Part shown: piece by piece, positions 1-11,362 of the stretch
How positions within the stretch are numbered: position 1 is the stretch's first letter
Layout: every line of letters starts with the position of its first letter
Assembly: GCF_007858535.1 (NCBI RefSeq)
Contig: NZ_CP040174.1
Coordinates: 310,001 to 374,000, forward strand
Length of the DNA: 64,000 nucleotides
Direction: 5' to 3'
Source: Arthrobacter sp. UKPF54-2
GTDB lineage: Bacteria > Actinomycetota > Actinomycetes > Actinomycetales > Micrococcaceae
Made by a program: the position numbers and the translations under genes
The notes under the pieces: model-generated
Database searches by the model: none
Seen by the model: only the letters and a program-made list of their open reading frames with translations
Told to the model about the DNA's origin: nothing

Positions 1-2
1 CC

Positions 3-491
3 AACACACGACACCGGAGCCCGGCCCTGGCCGGCCCCCTGCTGACGGCCCTGCTGGTCGCGGGCTTGCTCGCCGGCTGTGCTGGGCCGGCGCCCGAACT
101 GGACGGCGCGGCAGCAACGCAGCTTCAGTCCCAGGTCCTCGCCGTCACCGAGGCCGCGGCCGCCGAGGACTCCCCCGGCGCGCTCAAGGCGCTGGACGAT
201 CTGATGACCAAGCTCGACGCGGCCGCGGCGGACGGAAAGGTGTCCTTCAAGCGGCACCAGAGCATCAAGGCCTCCGTCGATGCTGTCCGCACCGACCTCA
301 ACGCCAAGGTGGCACAACAGCAGGCGGCTGCGGCCGAGGCCGCGAAGGCCGCCGCGGCAGCCCAGGCCGCTGCCCAGGAAGCCGCGGCGAAGGCGGCAGC
401 AGACCAGGCGGCCGCGGCCCAGGCGGCGCAGGCACCGGCTCCTGCCCCGGCCGAGAAAAGCAAGGCGAAGGGCAAGGGCAAAGGCGACTAG
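3..491 (+). CDS. Putative alanine-rich lipoprotein, 5' end outside window
   Basis: The reading frame is open to the left edge, so the true start lies upstream. The visible N-terminus reads as the end of a type II signal peptide: a hydrophobic run (PLLTALLVAGLLAGC) with lipobox L-A-G-C, whose cysteine is at about 75-77. The mature protein should therefore be lipid-anchored on the outer face of the membrane. It has a short mixed-sequence region, then a long Ala/Gln/Lys-rich helical segment, then a Pro-Ala stretch and a basic KAKGKGKGD tail. No enzymatic motif is visible. Low-complexity helical lipoproteins of this kind are common in actinobacteria and their function is generally unknown. An internal TTG at 66 is an unlikely start because it would remove most of the signal peptide. 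Confidence 0.75.
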   Translation, partial: NTRHRSPALAGPLLTALLVAGLLAGCAGPAPELDGAAATQLQSQVLAVTEAAAAEDSPGALKALDDLMTKLDAAAADGKVSFKRHQSIKASVDAVRTDLNAKVAQQQAAAAEAAKAAAAAQAAAQEAAAKAAADQAAAAQAAQAPAPAPAEKSKAKGKGKGD

Positions 492-536
492 CCGCATCCG
501 CTTTCCCTGCAGGCCGGTTCCGGCTAGCTTGGTCAG

Positions 537-556
537 TCAGGCCAAAATTGGCCTGA
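537..556. promoter_or_regulatory. 20-bp near-perfect palindrome between lipoprotein and SRPBCC genes
   Basis: Arms TCAGGCCAA and TTGGCCTGA are separated by AA. The palindrome is 46 bp after the lipoprotein stop and 30 bp before the next start. It has no U-tract, so it could be an operator, a weak terminator or an mRNA-processing hairpin. The role is not determined. Confidence 0.4.
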
Positions 557-586
557 CGGCCCGCCGACTGAAGGAGTGAAGCAAGC

Positions 587-1201
587 ATGGCAACAGTCCA
601 GGAATCCATCAATGTGAACGTTCCCCTGAGCCAGGCCTACAACCAGTGGACCCAGTTCGAAGAGTTCCCGCTCTTTATGAGCGGGGTCGACGCCGTCCGG
701 CAACTCGATGACACCACCGTCCACTTCCAGACCAGCGTCGGTGGAGTCAAACGCGACTACGACGCCCGGATCACCAGCCAGGACCCCGACCGGCAAGTGT
801 CATGGGAGAGCCTCGACCGCCCCCGCAACGCCGGGACGGTGCGGTTCTCGGAGCTTGGGCCGGCGGAAACCCGGGTCGACGTCGAACTCAGCTGGGAGCC
901 GGGCTCCGCGGCTGAAAAGATCGGCGCGGCGGTGGGCCTCGACTCCCGGCAGGTCGGGGCGGACCTGCAGCGGTTCAAGACTTTCATCGAGGGCCGCGAC
1001 TTCGAAACGGGGGTCTGGCGCGAGCGCGTGAGCAACGCGGAGGTGGACGGGCAGGTGCCCGCGGCGCCGCTGCTGACGGACACCGGCTACGACGTCGTCG
1101 GCCCCGGCGCGTCGCTGAACACCGATCCGGACATGGCCACCGAGCCGGCCTTCGACGCCGTCACCGCCGAACGACGGGACCGCCGGGCTTCCGACCGCTG
1201 A
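587..1201 (+). CDS. SRPBCC (START-like) family protein
   Basis: 204 residues starting at ATG, with AAGGAG eleven bases upstream (spacer TGAAGCAAGC). The first 150 residues have the SRPBCC helix-grip pattern of polyketide-cyclase/dehydrase-like proteins: an N-terminal strand (ESINVNVPLSQAYNQW), a 'QFEEFPLFMSGV' segment, alternating hydrophobic strands and a long C-terminal helix around residues 105-140. The last 60 residues are a divergent acidic tail. The fold binds hydrophobic ligands in a deep cavity, but the ligand cannot be read from sequence. No transmembrane segment is visible. The family assignment is fairly secure; the function is unknown. Confidence 0.8.
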   Translation: MATVQESINVNVPLSQAYNQWTQFEEFPLFMSGVDAVRQLDDTTVHFQTSVGGVKRDYDARITSQDPDRQVSWESLDRPRNAGTVRFSELGPAETRVDVELSWEPGSAAEKIGAAVGLDSRQVGADLQRFKTFIEGRDFETGVWRERVSNAEVDGQVPAAPLLTDTGYDVVGPGASLNTDPDMATEPAFDAVTAERRDRRASDR

Positions 1202-1270
1202 CGCGGGCCAACACGCCGCCGGCTACGACGCGGGCCGCTTAGACCGCCGCCGCCGCCGCCGCTTAAACGC

Positions 1271-1306
1271 CGAAGGGCGCACCGGGAACATCCGGTGCGC
1301 CCTTCG
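1271..1306 (-). terminator. Hairpin terminator downstream of icd
   Basis: A perfect 15-bp stem (CGAAGGGCGCACCGG with its complement) closes a 6-nt loop. It lies 11 bp after the icd stop and between two convergent genes. On the minus strand it is followed by a short GTTT, so the U-tract is weak. It may serve both strands. Confidence 0.7.
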
Positions 1307-1317
1307 TCCTGCGGGGA

Positions 1318-3576
<2,259 letters not shown>

Positions 3577-3696
3577 TTATCTCAACGGCTCTAACTTACC
3601 CGAGGTGGCCGCATCGGCGCCTATCCGGGACGGGCGGCCGGGCCCGCGTGACAGAGGGAACCGCGGCAAGGTTGCGGAAATCTTGCGTGACAAATA

Positions 3697-3727
3697 TTGA
3701 CAAATCGCTTTACTCGCTCGTCACACT
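3697..3727 (+). promoter_or_regulatory. Possible promoter of the serine protease gene
   Basis: A perfect TTGACA (3697-3702) lies about 100 bp upstream of the protease start in the icd/protease divergent gap. The best -10 candidate (CACACT, 3722-3727) is poor and 19 bp away, so only the -35 element is convincing. Confidence 0.3.
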
Positions 3728-3799
3728 GCCGTAGCTTCTAACCCATCACCGCGGCCGGCCCCGGCTGACCGCCCCGTATTCCTCCCGGTTAGGACACCC

Positions 3800-4777
3800 A
3801 TGAGAACACCCAAGACTCTGGCCACCAGCCTCCTTAGCCTCTCCGCCGCCGCACTCCTTGCGGTCTGCGCGGCCGGCACGGCGTCGGCCACACCGGCCCC
3901 CGCTGCACAGGACAGGGATACCCCGCTGGTGGCCAGCCAGTCCGTCGACGGCGCCCAGGCCGCTGAGTACTGGACGCCCGAGCGCATGAAGTCGGCGATC
4001 CCGGGCGATGTCTTGGCGAACAAGGCGCTGGCCCGCGGCAACAAGTCCTCCGCGGCCACCGTGGAGAAGGGCTCCAGCACGCAGATCTCCGGCAAGGCCG
4101 CGCGGGGCAAGACCACCCTGCACGCTGACGAGTCGCCGGTCGCCAACATCGGCAAGGTGTTCTTCACCATGGGCGGCAGCAACTACGTCTGCTCCGGCAA
4201 CTCTGTGACGGCAAGCAACAAGAGCACCGTCTCGACCGCCGGCCACTGCGTCAATGAGGGCCCCGGGGCGTTTGCCACGAACTTCGTCTTCGTCCCGGCC
4301 TACCTCAACGGCGCCGCCCCGTACGGCAAATGGGCGGCCAAGGCTCTCTACACCACGCCGCAGTGGAGCTCGACCGGTGACATGCAGTACGACACGGGCT
4401 TCGCCGTCGTCTCCCCGCTGAACGGGCAGAACCTGTCCGACGTCGTCGGATCCTCCGGCGTCCAGTTCAACGCAGCACGGGGCCTGACCTACAAGTCCTA
4501 CGGCTACCCGGCCGCGTCACCGTTCGACGGCCAGTCCCTGGTGAGCTGCACCGGCCCGGCCTCCAACGACCCGAACAACCCGCAGTTCAACGCCCAGGGC
4601 ATCCCCTGCGACATGACCGGCGGGTCCTCCGGCGGGCCCTGGTTCATTGGCACCAGCTCCTCCGGCTACCAGAACTCCATCAACAGCTACGGCTACGGCA
4701 CCCGCTCCACCGTGATGTACGGCCCGTACTGGGGTTCGGTCATCCAGCAGGCCTACACGACCGCCGCAGCTTCCTAA
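3800..4777 (+). CDS. Secreted trypsin-like serine protease
   Basis: 325 residues. A Sec signal peptide (MRTPKTLATSLLSLSAAALL..., likely cleavage after ASA near residue 30) is followed by a propeptide-like region and a chymotrypsin-fold domain from about residue 110. The catalytic triad is readable: His149 in STAGHC, Asp198 in MQYDTGFAVV and Ser277 in TGGSSGGPW. Two further cysteines (CSGNSV and LVSC/IPC) could form disulfides. The start has AGGA seven bases upstream. It resembles actinobacterial extracellular trypsin-like peptidases. The GDSGG motif is changed to GSSGG, which is also seen in glutamyl-endopeptidase-like relatives. No substrate can be inferred. Confidence 0.9.
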   Translation: MRTPKTLATSLLSLSAAALLAVCAAGTASATPAPAAQDRDTPLVASQSVDGAQAAEYWTPERMKSAIPGDVLANKALARGNKSSAATVEKGSSTQISGKAARGKTTLHADESPVANIGKVFFTMGGSNYVCSGNSVTASNKSTVSTAGHCVNEGPGAFATNFVFVPAYLNGAAPYGKWAAKALYTTPQWSSTGDMQYDTGFAVVSPLNGQNLSDVVGSSGVQFNAARGLTYKSYGYPAASPFDGQSLVSCTGPASNDPNNPQFNAQGIPCDMTGGSSGGPWFIGTSSSGYQNSINSYGYGTRSTVMYGPYWGSVIQQAYTTAAAS

Positions 4778-4814
4778 ACCTAGTCCCGAGAAACCCGCAC
4801 CCAGAAAGGAAAAA

Positions 4815-4876
4815 GCAACGCGGGGTCACTGGCCGCCCATCCCCCTCGACAGGGCGGCGCAGTGACCCCGCGTTGC
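4815..4876. repeat. Long intergenic palindrome (family GCAACGCGGGGTCACTG)
   Basis: A 17-bp perfect outer stem, GCAACGCGGGGTCACTG with its complement, continues into an inner GCCGCCC/GGGCGGC stem with one bulged base. It starts 37 bp after the protease stop. On the minus strand it is followed by TTTTTCC, so it could end leftward transcription. On the plus strand it would act only as a 3'-end-stabilising hairpin. Confidence 0.75.
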
Positions 4877-4902
4877 TGTGGGCGCGGGGCGTGTGAGCTG
4901 CT

Positions 4903-5112
4903 GGTTGCTGGGCCCTTGTTGCTGGTTCCTGATCCCTGGTCGGGAGGATGGACATGCCCATCGCTGGGGCCCGGTTGCTGGGCTTGGTTGCTGGTTCCTG
5001 ATCCCTGGTCGGGAGGATGGACATGCCCATCGCTGGGGCCCGGTTGCTGGGCTTGGTTGCTGGTTCCTGATTCCTGGTTCGGAGGATGGACATGCCCATC
5101 GCTGGGGCCCTG
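4903..5112. repeat. Three tandem copies of a 69-bp repeat
   Basis: Three near-identical units with an exact 69-bp period are marked by GGACATGCCC at 4950, 5019 and 5088. Each contains the segments TTGCTGGTTCCTGAT, GGAGGATGGACATGCCCATC and GCTGGGGCCC. The first two units are almost identical and the third has a few substitutions. Because 69 is a multiple of three, long spurious reading frames appear on both strands. None has a ribosome binding site or recognisable protein content, so I treat the array as non-coding. Confidence 0.85.
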
Positions 5113-5475
5113 CACCGGACATGCCCCTCGTCCGGGCCAGCCGAGGGGCATAAGCTGCATATGCCCATTCCCGGCCTCGAAGAATGGGCATGCCCGTCGG
5201 CTTTGAAGCGCCGGAGCATTTCCTGGTCTAGGCTGCGGGCTGGCCCATTTGTCCACTCGCCGGACATGCACATTGCTCGCGGCGGCCATTGGACATAATC
5301 CACATATGTCCACTCCCGGGCACGAAGAACGGGCATGTCCGTCCGTCTTGAAGCGCACGCCCACTCCCGGGCACGAAGAACGGGCATGTCCGTCAGCGCT
5401 GAAAGGCATGCCCAGCCCTCGTCTCGAAGAATGGGCATGTCCGTTGGAGCCGCCGCCCCGGCCTACTCGGCACCC
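5113..5475. repeat. Degenerate repeat field with GGGCATGTCC/GGACATGCCC cores
   Basis: Directly after the 69-bp array are several copies of a related block. The pattern is CCCACTCCCGGGCACGAAGAA followed by (C/T)GGGCATG(T/C)CCGT, with clear members near 5163, 5310, 5361 and 5411; the 5310 and 5361 copies are 51 bp apart. The core GGGCATGTCC is the reverse complement of the GGACATGCCC core in the 69-bp units, so the field contains the same word in both orientations. No gene is recognised here. Confidence 0.7.
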
Positions 5476-5518
5476 TAAGTGACCAAGAATCGGCACCCGA
5501 GGTCACCGCAGGTCGGGA

Positions 5519-5559
5519 CAAAAAAGGACATGCCCGTCCGGACAGGAAGGGCATGTCCA
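5519..5559 (-). terminator. Rho-independent terminator of purH, built from the local repeat word
   Basis: On the minus strand a perfect 10-bp stem (GGACATGCCC with GGGCATGTCC, 13-nt loop) is followed directly by TTTTTT. It lies 39 bp past the purH stop. The stem is the same word that is repeated throughout the adjoining field. Confidence 0.85.
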
Positions 5560-5597
5560 TTCTTGGTGACTGCCGCGGAGCGCGTCCCTTGGTGGAC

Positions 5598-7283
5598 CTA
5601 GTGGAAGAAGTGCCGTGCCCCGGTGAAGTACATCGTGATCCCGGCGGCGTTGGCGGCGGCGATGACCTCCTCGTCGCGGACGGATCCACCAGGCTGCACG
5701 ACGGCGCGGACCCCAGCGTCGATCAGGATCTGCAGGCCGTCGGCGAACGGGAAGAACGCGTCCGAGGCCGCCACGGCGCCGCGGGCACGTTCCGGCGCCC
5801 CGGTTGAATCAGCGTTGGACGCCCCGCCGGCACCGTCGACGTCGGACTCCACGGTGACGCCCAGGGTGTTGGCGCGCTCGACGGCGAGCCGGCAGGAGTC
5901 GAGCCGGTTGACCTGGCCCATGCCGATGCCCACGGCGGCCCCATCCGCGGCCAGCAGGATCGCGTTGGACTTGGCTGCGCGGCACGCGGTCCAGGCGAAG
6001 GCGAGGTCCGCCAGGGTGGCCTCGTCGGCGGCCTCGCCCGCAGCGAGCGTCCAGTTGGCCGGGTTGTCGCCCTCGGCGTCCACCTTGTCCGTGGCCTGGA
6101 CCAGCATGCCGCCCGAGACCTGGCGGAATTCGGTCGGGTAGCGGCCGTAGCCTTCGGGCAGCGTCAGCAGGCGGATGTTCTTCTTCTTGGACAGGATTTC
6201 CACGGCCTCGTCCTCGAAGCCGGGGGCGATGACCACCTCGGTGAAGATGCCGGCGACGGTCCGGGCCATGCCGGCGGTGACGGGGCGGTTGGCCGCGATC
6301 ACGCCGCCGAACGCGGAGACCGGGTCGCAGGCGTGGGCCTTGGCGTGGGCGTCGGCGATCGGGTCCGCCGCGTCGGCGGAGCCCACGGCCACGCCGCAGG
6401 GGTTGGCGTGCTTGATGATCGCAACGGCGGGCTCGGCGAAGTCGAACGCGGCGCGCAGGGCGGCGTCGGCGTCGACGAAGTTGTTGTAGCTCATCGCCTT
6501 GCCGTGCAGCTGGTCGGCCTGGGCGATGCCGGCCGGGGCGGCCTTGTCCACGTAGAGGGCAGCCTGCTGGTGCGGGTTTTCGCCGTAGCGCAGCACCTCG
6601 GAGCGCTCCAGGGCCAGGCCGGCGTAGGCGGGCCAATCGATCACGCCGTCGCCGTCCTCGTCGAGGAACTGGCTGGCGGTCCAGGTGGCCACGGCGGTGT
6701 CGTAGGACGCGGTGTGCGCGAACGCCTTGGCGGCGAGCCGGCGCCGGGTCTTCAGGTCGAACCCCCCGGAGGAGGCCGCCTCCACCACGGAACCGTAGGA
6801 GGCCGGGTCCACCACAATCGCGACGGCGGCGTGGTTCTTCGCGGCGGAGCGAACCATCGCGGGGCCGCCGATGTCGATCTGCTCGACGACGTCGTCCTGC
6901 GCGGCGCCGGACTTCACCGTCTCCACGAACGGGTAGAGATTCACGACCACGAGGTCGAAGGGCTCGATGTCCATGTCCTCGAGGGTCTTCATGTGGTCCG
7001 GGACCCGGCGGTCGGCGAGGATGCCGCCGTGCACACGCGGGTGCAGGGTCTTGACGCGGCCGTCCAGCATTTCCGGGGAGCCGGTGACTTCCTCGACTTC
7101 CTGCACCGGGATCCCGGCGGCGGCGATCTTCTTGGCGGTGGAGCCCGTGGAGACGATCTTGACGCCGGCTTCGTGCAGGCCCTTCGCGAGTTCCTCCAGA
7201 CCGGTCTTGTCGTAGACCGAAATGAGGGCCCGGCGGATGGGAACTCGGTCGATGGATACACGTTCAAGCTGCGTAAAGCTCAC
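5598..7283 (-). CDS. purH: Bifunctional AICAR formyltransferase/IMP cyclohydrolase
   Basis: 561 residues. It catalyses the last two steps of de novo purine synthesis, AICAR to FAICAR using 10-formyl-THF and then ring closure to IMP. The N-terminal cyclohydrolase (MGS-like) domain includes '[15 protein letters not shown]', 'STGSTAKKI' and '[15 protein letters not shown]'. The transformylase domain includes '[14 protein letters not shown]', '[11 protein letters not shown]' and, near the C-terminus, '[16 protein letters not shown]', '[13 protein letters not shown]' and '[11 protein letters not shown]'. The start is GTG with GGAG upstream. It belongs with purN and perM on the same strand but is separated from them by an MFS gene on the other strand. 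Confidence 0.98.
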   Translation of the reverse strand: MSFTQLERVSIDRVPIRRALISVYDKTGLEELAKGLHEAGVKIVSTGSTAKKIAAAGIPVQEVEEVTGSPEMLDGRVKTLHPRVHGGILADRRVPDHMKTLEDMDIEPFDLVVVNLYPFVETVKSGAAQDDVVEQIDIGGPAMVRSAAKNHAAVAIVVDPASYGSVVEAASSGGFDLKTRRRLAAKAFAHTASYDTAVATWTASQFLDEDGDGVIDWPAYAGLALERSEVLRYGENPHQQAALYVDKAAPAGIAQADQLHGKAMSYNNFVDADAALRAAFDFAEPAVAIIKHANPCGVAVGSADAADPIADAHAKAHACDPVSAFGGVIAANRPVTAGMARTVAGIFTEVVIAPGFEDEAVEILSKKKNIRLLTLPEGYGRYPTEFRQVSGGMLVQATDKVDAEGDNPANWTLAAGEAADEATLADLAFAWTACRAAKSNAILLAADGAAVGIGMGQVNRLDSCRLAVERANTLGVTVESDVDGAGGASNADSTGAPERARGAVAASDAFFPFADGLQILIDAGVRAVVQPGGSVRDEEVIAAANAAGITMYFTGARHFFH

Positions 7284-7444
7284 AAAAGTCTCCGTCTTAT
7301 ATCGCGGCGGGGCCGCGGGTGGTGGGGATGCGGCCAGTTTATCGCGTCCGGCCTCCCTGCCGTCCGCCGGGACGTCCGCGCGCCCAAGTGTGAAGCAGCA
7401 CCGCGGGTGCGCCGCGGGACGTAGAGTTTTCCCAGGAGGCCAAG

Positions 7445-8797
7445 ATGAATACGTACACCACTGTGCCCAGCGGCGAACAGGTGGTCCAGGAACTGCCGTG
7501 GCGGTGGAAGGTCCAGGGCCGGATCTTCCTGATCGGCGGCCTGGGCTTTATGTTCGATGCTTGGGACGTCACGCTCAACGGCATCCTCATTCCGTTGCTG
7601 TCCAAGCACTGGTCGCTGGGCCCGGGCGACGCCGCCTGGATCGGCACCGCGAACCTGATCGGCATGGCCCTGGGCGCCTTCGTCTGGGGCACCATCGCGG
7701 ACACCATCGGCCGCAAGAAGGCCTTCACCGCCACCTTGCTGATCTTTTCGGTCTTTACGGTGCTCGGCGCCCTCTCCCCCGACTTCTCCTGGTTCGTGGC
7801 GTTCCGGTTCCTGGCCGGCTTCGGCCTGGGTGGGTGCATTCCGGTGGACTACGCGCTGGTAGGCGAGTTCACGCCCCGCAAGCAGCGCGGCAAGGTCCTC
7901 ACCGCCATGGACGGCTGGTGGCCGATCGGCGCCGCGCTCTGCGGCTTCGTTTCGGCGGGGCTGGTGGCGGCCTTCGCGGACTGGCGGCTGACCATGCTGA
8001 TCATGGTGCTGCCCGCGCTGCTGGTGTTCTGGGTCCGCCGCAGTGTTCCGGAGTCGCCGCTGTTCCTGATCCGCAAGGGCCGCCGCGAGGAAGCCGCCCG
8101 GGTGATTGACGACCTGGTAGCGGCCACCGGCGCCGAAGCCCGGGTCTACAGCCTGCCCGCACCCCAGGACGCACCCCGGCTCTCCGCCGGCAGCGCCTGG
8201 ACCCAGCTCCGCGCGCTCTGGCAGTTCAACTGGAAGATCACGACGGCGGCCTGGGCCCTGTTCTTCTCGATCCTGCTGGTCTATTACCTGTCGCTGACTT
8301 GGATGCCGCGGATCCTGATCGGCGCCGGCTTCGAGGAGTACAAGGCCTTCCTCACCACGGCGTCGATGGCCGCCGTCGGCCTGCTGGGCGTGGTGGTCGC
8401 CGCGCTGCTGGTGGAACGCACCGGCCGCAAGTGGATCCTTGCCATTACCGGCCCGCTGTCCGCCCTGACGCTGGTGATTGTGGCCGTCGTGGTGGACATT
8501 CCGACGGCGGCCGTGTTCTGGCTGCTGGTTTTCGGCTTTGTGGTCCAGGTGGCCATCCCGGTGCTCTACGCCTACGTCTCGGAGCTGTACCCGACCGAGT
8601 TGCGCGGCTCCGGCTTCGGTTGGGCGTCGACGTTTTCCCGCCTGGGCGCCGGGTTCGGGCCGCTGATCTTCGCCGCCTTCCTGTGGCCCGAACGGGGGCT
8701 GGCGACGTCGTTCGCGCTGGCAGGGGCCCTGGTGCTGGTCTCGGTGCTGTGGATGGCCTTCTTCGCCCCGGAAACCAAGCAGCGCCGCCTGGCGTAG
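7445..8797 (+). CDS. MFS transporter, metabolite:proton symporter type
   Basis: 450 residues with about twelve hydrophobic segments. MFS signature A lies between TM2 and TM3 ('[13 protein letters not shown]') and is repeated in the second half ('[10 protein letters not shown]'). '[22 protein letters not shown]' in TM4-5 is typical of the sugar-porter/aromatic-acid symporter branch (NiaP- and AAHS-like). The start ATG has AGGAGG upstream. The substrate cannot be deduced. It sits on the plus strand between purH and purN, so it has its own promoter and splits what is a purine gene pair in many actinobacteria. Confidence 0.9.
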   Translation: MNTYTTVPSGEQVVQELPWRWKVQGRIFLIGGLGFMFDAWDVTLNGILIPLLSKHWSLGPGDAAWIGTANLIGMALGAFVWGTIADTIGRKKAFTATLLIFSVFTVLGALSPDFSWFVAFRFLAGFGLGGCIPVDYALVGEFTPRKQRGKVLTAMDGWWPIGAALCGFVSAGLVAAFADWRLTMLIMVLPALLVFWVRRSVPESPLFLIRKGRREEAARVIDDLVAATGAEARVYSLPAPQDAPRLSAGSAWTQLRALWQFNWKITTAAWALFFSILLVYYLSLTWMPRILIGAGFEEYKAFLTTASMAAVGLLGVVVAALLVERTGRKWILAITGPLSALTLVIVAVVVDIPTAAVFWLLVFGFVVQVAIPVLYAYVSELYPTELRGSGFGWASTFSRLGAGFGPLIFAAFLWPERGLATSFALAGALVLVSVLWMAFFAPETKQRRLA

Positions 8798-8832
8798 CTT
8801 CCCCTCTCTGACGCTCCGCCGCCGGCCCAGGT

Positions 8833-8905
8833 CGCCGGAATGCCCTAGCACTTTTGGTTGCTCTGAGGGCTCAGAAGCAGCCAAAAGTGATAGGGCATTC
8901 CGGCG
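8833..8905. repeat. 30-bp-stem palindrome between convergent MFS and purN genes
   Basis: The left arm (8833-8862) and right arm (8876-8905) pair at 28 of 30 positions around a 13-nt loop. Key words are CGCCGGAATGCCCTA on the left and AAAGTGATAGGGCATTCCGG on the right. There is no U-tract on either side. The right arm resembles that of the palindrome at 47507-47563 (GCAGCCA..., GTGATAGRGCAT), so this is a dispersed family. Confidence 0.85.
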
Positions 8906-8927
8906 ATCCGGCCTACTGTCCTGCGCG

Positions 8928-9521
8928 TTAGTTGGCCGGCGCAGCGGGCGCAGCGGGCGCCGCGGCGGCGAGGGACTTGAGGGTCGAAACCAGCAGCCGC
9001 CGCTCCACCGTTTTGATCCGCTCGTGCAGCGTTTCCTCGGTGTCGCCGTCGGCCACGGTCACCGCCTCCTGGGCGATGATCGGCCCGGTGTCCACGCCCG
9101 CGTCGGCCCAGTGCACGGTGCACCCCGTGACTTTCACGCCGTAGGCCAGGGCGTCGCGGACGCCGTGCGCACCGGGGAAAGCGGGCAGCAGGGCCGGATG
9201 GGTGTTCAGGTACTTGCCGCCGAATGCGTCGATGAAGTCCGCGCTGACAATGCGCATAAAGCCGGAGGACACAACGACGTCGGGCCGGTACGCGGCCACG
9301 GCTTCGGTGAGCGCGGCGTTCCAGGCCGCCCGGTCCGGGTAGGCCTGGAAGTCCACCACGAACGTCGGAATGCCGGCCGCCGCGGAGCGCTCCACCCCGT
9401 AGGTTCCGGCGCGGTCGGCCCCCACGGCGGCGAGCTCCACGTCCAGCTCGCCGGCCTGGACGGCATCGATGACCGCCTGGAGGTTGGAGCCGGTGCCGGA
9501 GACGAGGACAACAATGCGCAT
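8928..9521 (-). CDS. purN: Phosphoribosylglycinamide formyltransferase
   Basis: 197 residues. It catalyses GAR to FGAR with 10-formyl-THF, the third step of purine synthesis. The N-terminus 'MRIVVLVSGTGSNLQAVID' binds the phosphoribosyl group. 'GFMRIVSADFIDAF', 'NTHPALLPAFPGAHGVRDAL' (catalytic Asn-His) and 'GCTVHWADAGVDTGPII' (catalytic Asp) are all present. The last 15 residues are an Ala/Pro extension. In Mycobacterium the order perM-purN-purH is conserved; here a small plus-strand gene separates it from perM and an MFS gene separates it from purH. Confidence 0.97.
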   Translation of the reverse strand: MRIVVLVSGTGSNLQAVIDAVQAGELDVELAAVGADRAGTYGVERSAAAGIPTFVVDFQAYPDRAAWNAALTEAVAAYRPDVVVSSGFMRIVSADFIDAFGGKYLNTHPALLPAFPGAHGVRDALAYGVKVTGCTVHWADAGVDTGPIIAQEAVTVADGDTEETLHERIKTVERRLLVSTLKSLAAAAPAAPAAPAN

Positions 9522-9560
9522 TGCCTTAGCTTATGGGGCCGCTCGCGTACGCTGGAAACC

Positions 9561-9992
9561 ATGAATTCACCGCACGTCCCCGGCGAGAGCCCGCGGGGCC
9601 AGAATCCGCGGAGCGAGGCGGCCAAAGCGTCGCTGCTCAGGACGCACAACCTGTTCCGCATGTTCATCGTGACGGTGCTCGGATCGTTCTTCGTGTTCCA
9701 GCTGGACGTCAACTACCTGTGGCTCGCCGGGATCCTCACCGTTGCTTCCCTCGTGCTCGGCGTCCTGTTGCTGGTCCGAGCGACGAAGCTCCGGGAATCG
9801 CGCCTGGTGCTGTTCGGGACCATCTCCGGCTTGGTGGTCGCCTTGGTGATGGCCCTGATGGTCACGGTTTCCGCGGTCTTCTTCAACCAGATCCGGGATT
9901 ACCAGCAATGTGCCCGGCACGCCCTGACCCAGCAGGCGGCCTCCGCCTGCCGGACGGAGCTGGAGAAGTCGATGCCCACCCAGCTGCGTTGA
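9561..9992 (+). CDS. Small membrane protein of unknown function
   Basis: 143 residues starting at ATG. After a 35-residue hydrophilic N-terminus there are three hydrophobic segments (about residues 35-52, 55-73 and 85-108) and a cytoplasmic or periplasmic tail with two cysteines (QCARHALT, ASACRTELEK). The gene starts 39 bp from the divergent purN start, so both promoters must lie in or overlap this short gap. I do not recognise a family. Actinobacterial genomes often carry a comparable small membrane gene beside purN. Confidence 0.75.
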   Translation: MNSPHVPGESPRGQNPRSEAAKASLLRTHNLFRMFIVTVLGSFFVFQLDVNYLWLAGILTVASLVLGVLLLVRATKLRESRLVLFGTISGLVVALVMALMVTVSAVFFNQIRDYQQCARHALTQQAASACRTELEKSMPTQLR

Positions 9993-10021
9993 CGCCGCCG
10001 GAACCGCGGGCCGGAACCGGA

Positions 10022-11362
10022 TCAGTCGGCTTCGGCGGCCAGCTCGAGGTCGGCTTCATGCAGCCGTTGCCGGCGCTCCAGCCACGGCCCCGCCGCGTAG
10101 CCGATCACGACGCCGACGCCGGTTTCCAACGCGACGAACAGCGCTGTCATCGTCGGGTCCGGGCCGATGTCCGTGAGCCGGCCAATGCCGGCTGAACCCC
10201 GGGCCAGCCAGGCCAGCGCCGCCGCGAGCAGCCCCGCCACGGCGCCGGTCATGGCCGCCAGGACAAGGGTGGAAACGGTGGCCGTGAACCAGCGCGCCTT
10301 GACCTTAATGGAGAGCCATTCATCGAAGTGGTTTTCGCCTTCGCGCAGGAACCACCAGCCCGCCAGCACGCCGGCCAGGGCCGGAACCACCAGGGCCACG
10401 AACCCGTACTCTAGTGCCCCGGAGGGCAGCGCAGCGAACACCGGAATGGAGGGGAGCGGCCCGACGGCGGTGGCCAGCGGCCCCGCGTGGGAGCCGACGC
10501 CGAGCGCGAACCCCGAGCCCGAGGTCCAGGCGAGCGCGAACACGGCCAGGTTGGGCAGGTAGCCGAGCTGCGCGATGGTGAGGGCGGCACCGCCCACCGG
10601 GCCGGCGTCGAGCGCCTCGTAGACGGCGATGACGAGGTTCCAGTGGATAAGCAGGTCCACGGCGAGCAGCGCGGTGGCCATCGCCAGGCTGGCCATGACG
10701 GCCACGAAGCCGGCCTTAAGCACGGAGCCGAGGTAGGAGCCGGCCCAGCGCGAGTGCTGGCTGGTGCGGGAGAGCCACGCGACGGCGTCGACGCCGATCA
10801 GCCGGCTCCAGGAGCCGGCTTCGCGCCGGGCCCCGATCACCATGCCGAGGGCGAATGGGACCAGCGGCACAATCGAGGCGTACCAGAGGCTGACGCCCAC
10901 CTCGGCGGTGCGGCAGACGAAGCCGGTGGCGAACCCGAAGGCGCCGTAAATCAGCCAGGAACCGAGCAGCGCCTGCCAGAGCTGGTCGGTGTATGAGGCC
11001 CGGGCCAGCCTCCGGCCGGCGCGCCAGGCGAGCAGGAACGGGATCAGTGTGAGGCCCAGCGGGATCAGCCAAAGGACACCGGATTCGGGTTGGGCCGCGG
11101 CGCCGTCGCCGACGGGGTCCAGCAGCAGGGGCACCCCGTGGATCACCAGCCAGGCCTGGCCCGCCAGCCGGGCGAGGAATTCAAAGCCGCTGTCCCGGAA
11201 CCCGAACGTGGCCCAGACCGCGACGATGGGTGCAACCACGGCGAGCGCGGAGATCACGGCCGCCTGCGCGGACTCGAGCGCCCCCTGCAGCCACAAAGGC
11301 ATCGGAAGGCCACGGTCCCCGGTCTGATCAGCGCGCAGTTTCATCGTGGTCCATCGTCCCAC
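10022..11362 (-). CDS. perM: DUF6350 membrane protein (PerM-like cell division factor)
   Basis: 446 residues with about ten hydrophobic segments separated by short loops, beginning at 'ALESAQAAVISALAVVAPIVAVW'. Position beside purN and purH together with this polytopic architecture matches the DUF6350 family, whose mycobacterial member PerM is an integral membrane protein needed for division under chronic-infection conditions. The listed start is GTG at 11360-11362; an in-frame ATG at 11342-11344 (MKLRADQ) is an equally good choice. The family call is inferred from context plus topology, and the gene symbol should be read as 'PerM-like'. Confidence 0.75.
   Translation of the reverse strand: MGRWTTMKLRADQTGDRGLPMPLWLQGALESAQAAVISALAVVAPIVAVWATFGFRDSGFEFLARLAGQAWLVIHGVPLLLDPVGDGAAAQPESGVLWLIPLGLTLIPFLLAWRAGRRLARASYTDQLWQALLGSWLIYGAFGFATGFVCRTAEVGVSLWYASIVPLVPFALGMVIGARREAGSWSRLIGVDAVAWLSRTSQHSRWAGSYLGSVLKAGFVAVMASLAMATALLAVDLLIHWNLVIAVYEALDAGPVGGAALTIAQLGYLPNLAVFALAWTSGSGFALGVGSHAGPLATAVGPLPSIPVFAALPSGALEYGFVALVVPALAGVLAGWWFLREGENHFDEWLSIKVKARWFTATVSTLVLAAMTGAVAGLLAAALAWLARGSAGIGRLTDIGPDPTMTALFVALETGVGVVIGYAAGPWLERRQRLHEADLELAAEAD

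Noticed and set aside
4740..5496. Long minus-strand frames over the repeat field (232 and 238 residues)
   Set aside because: They exist because the 69-bp unit is a multiple of three and stop-poor. They have no ribosome binding site, are repetitive in all frames and resemble no protein.
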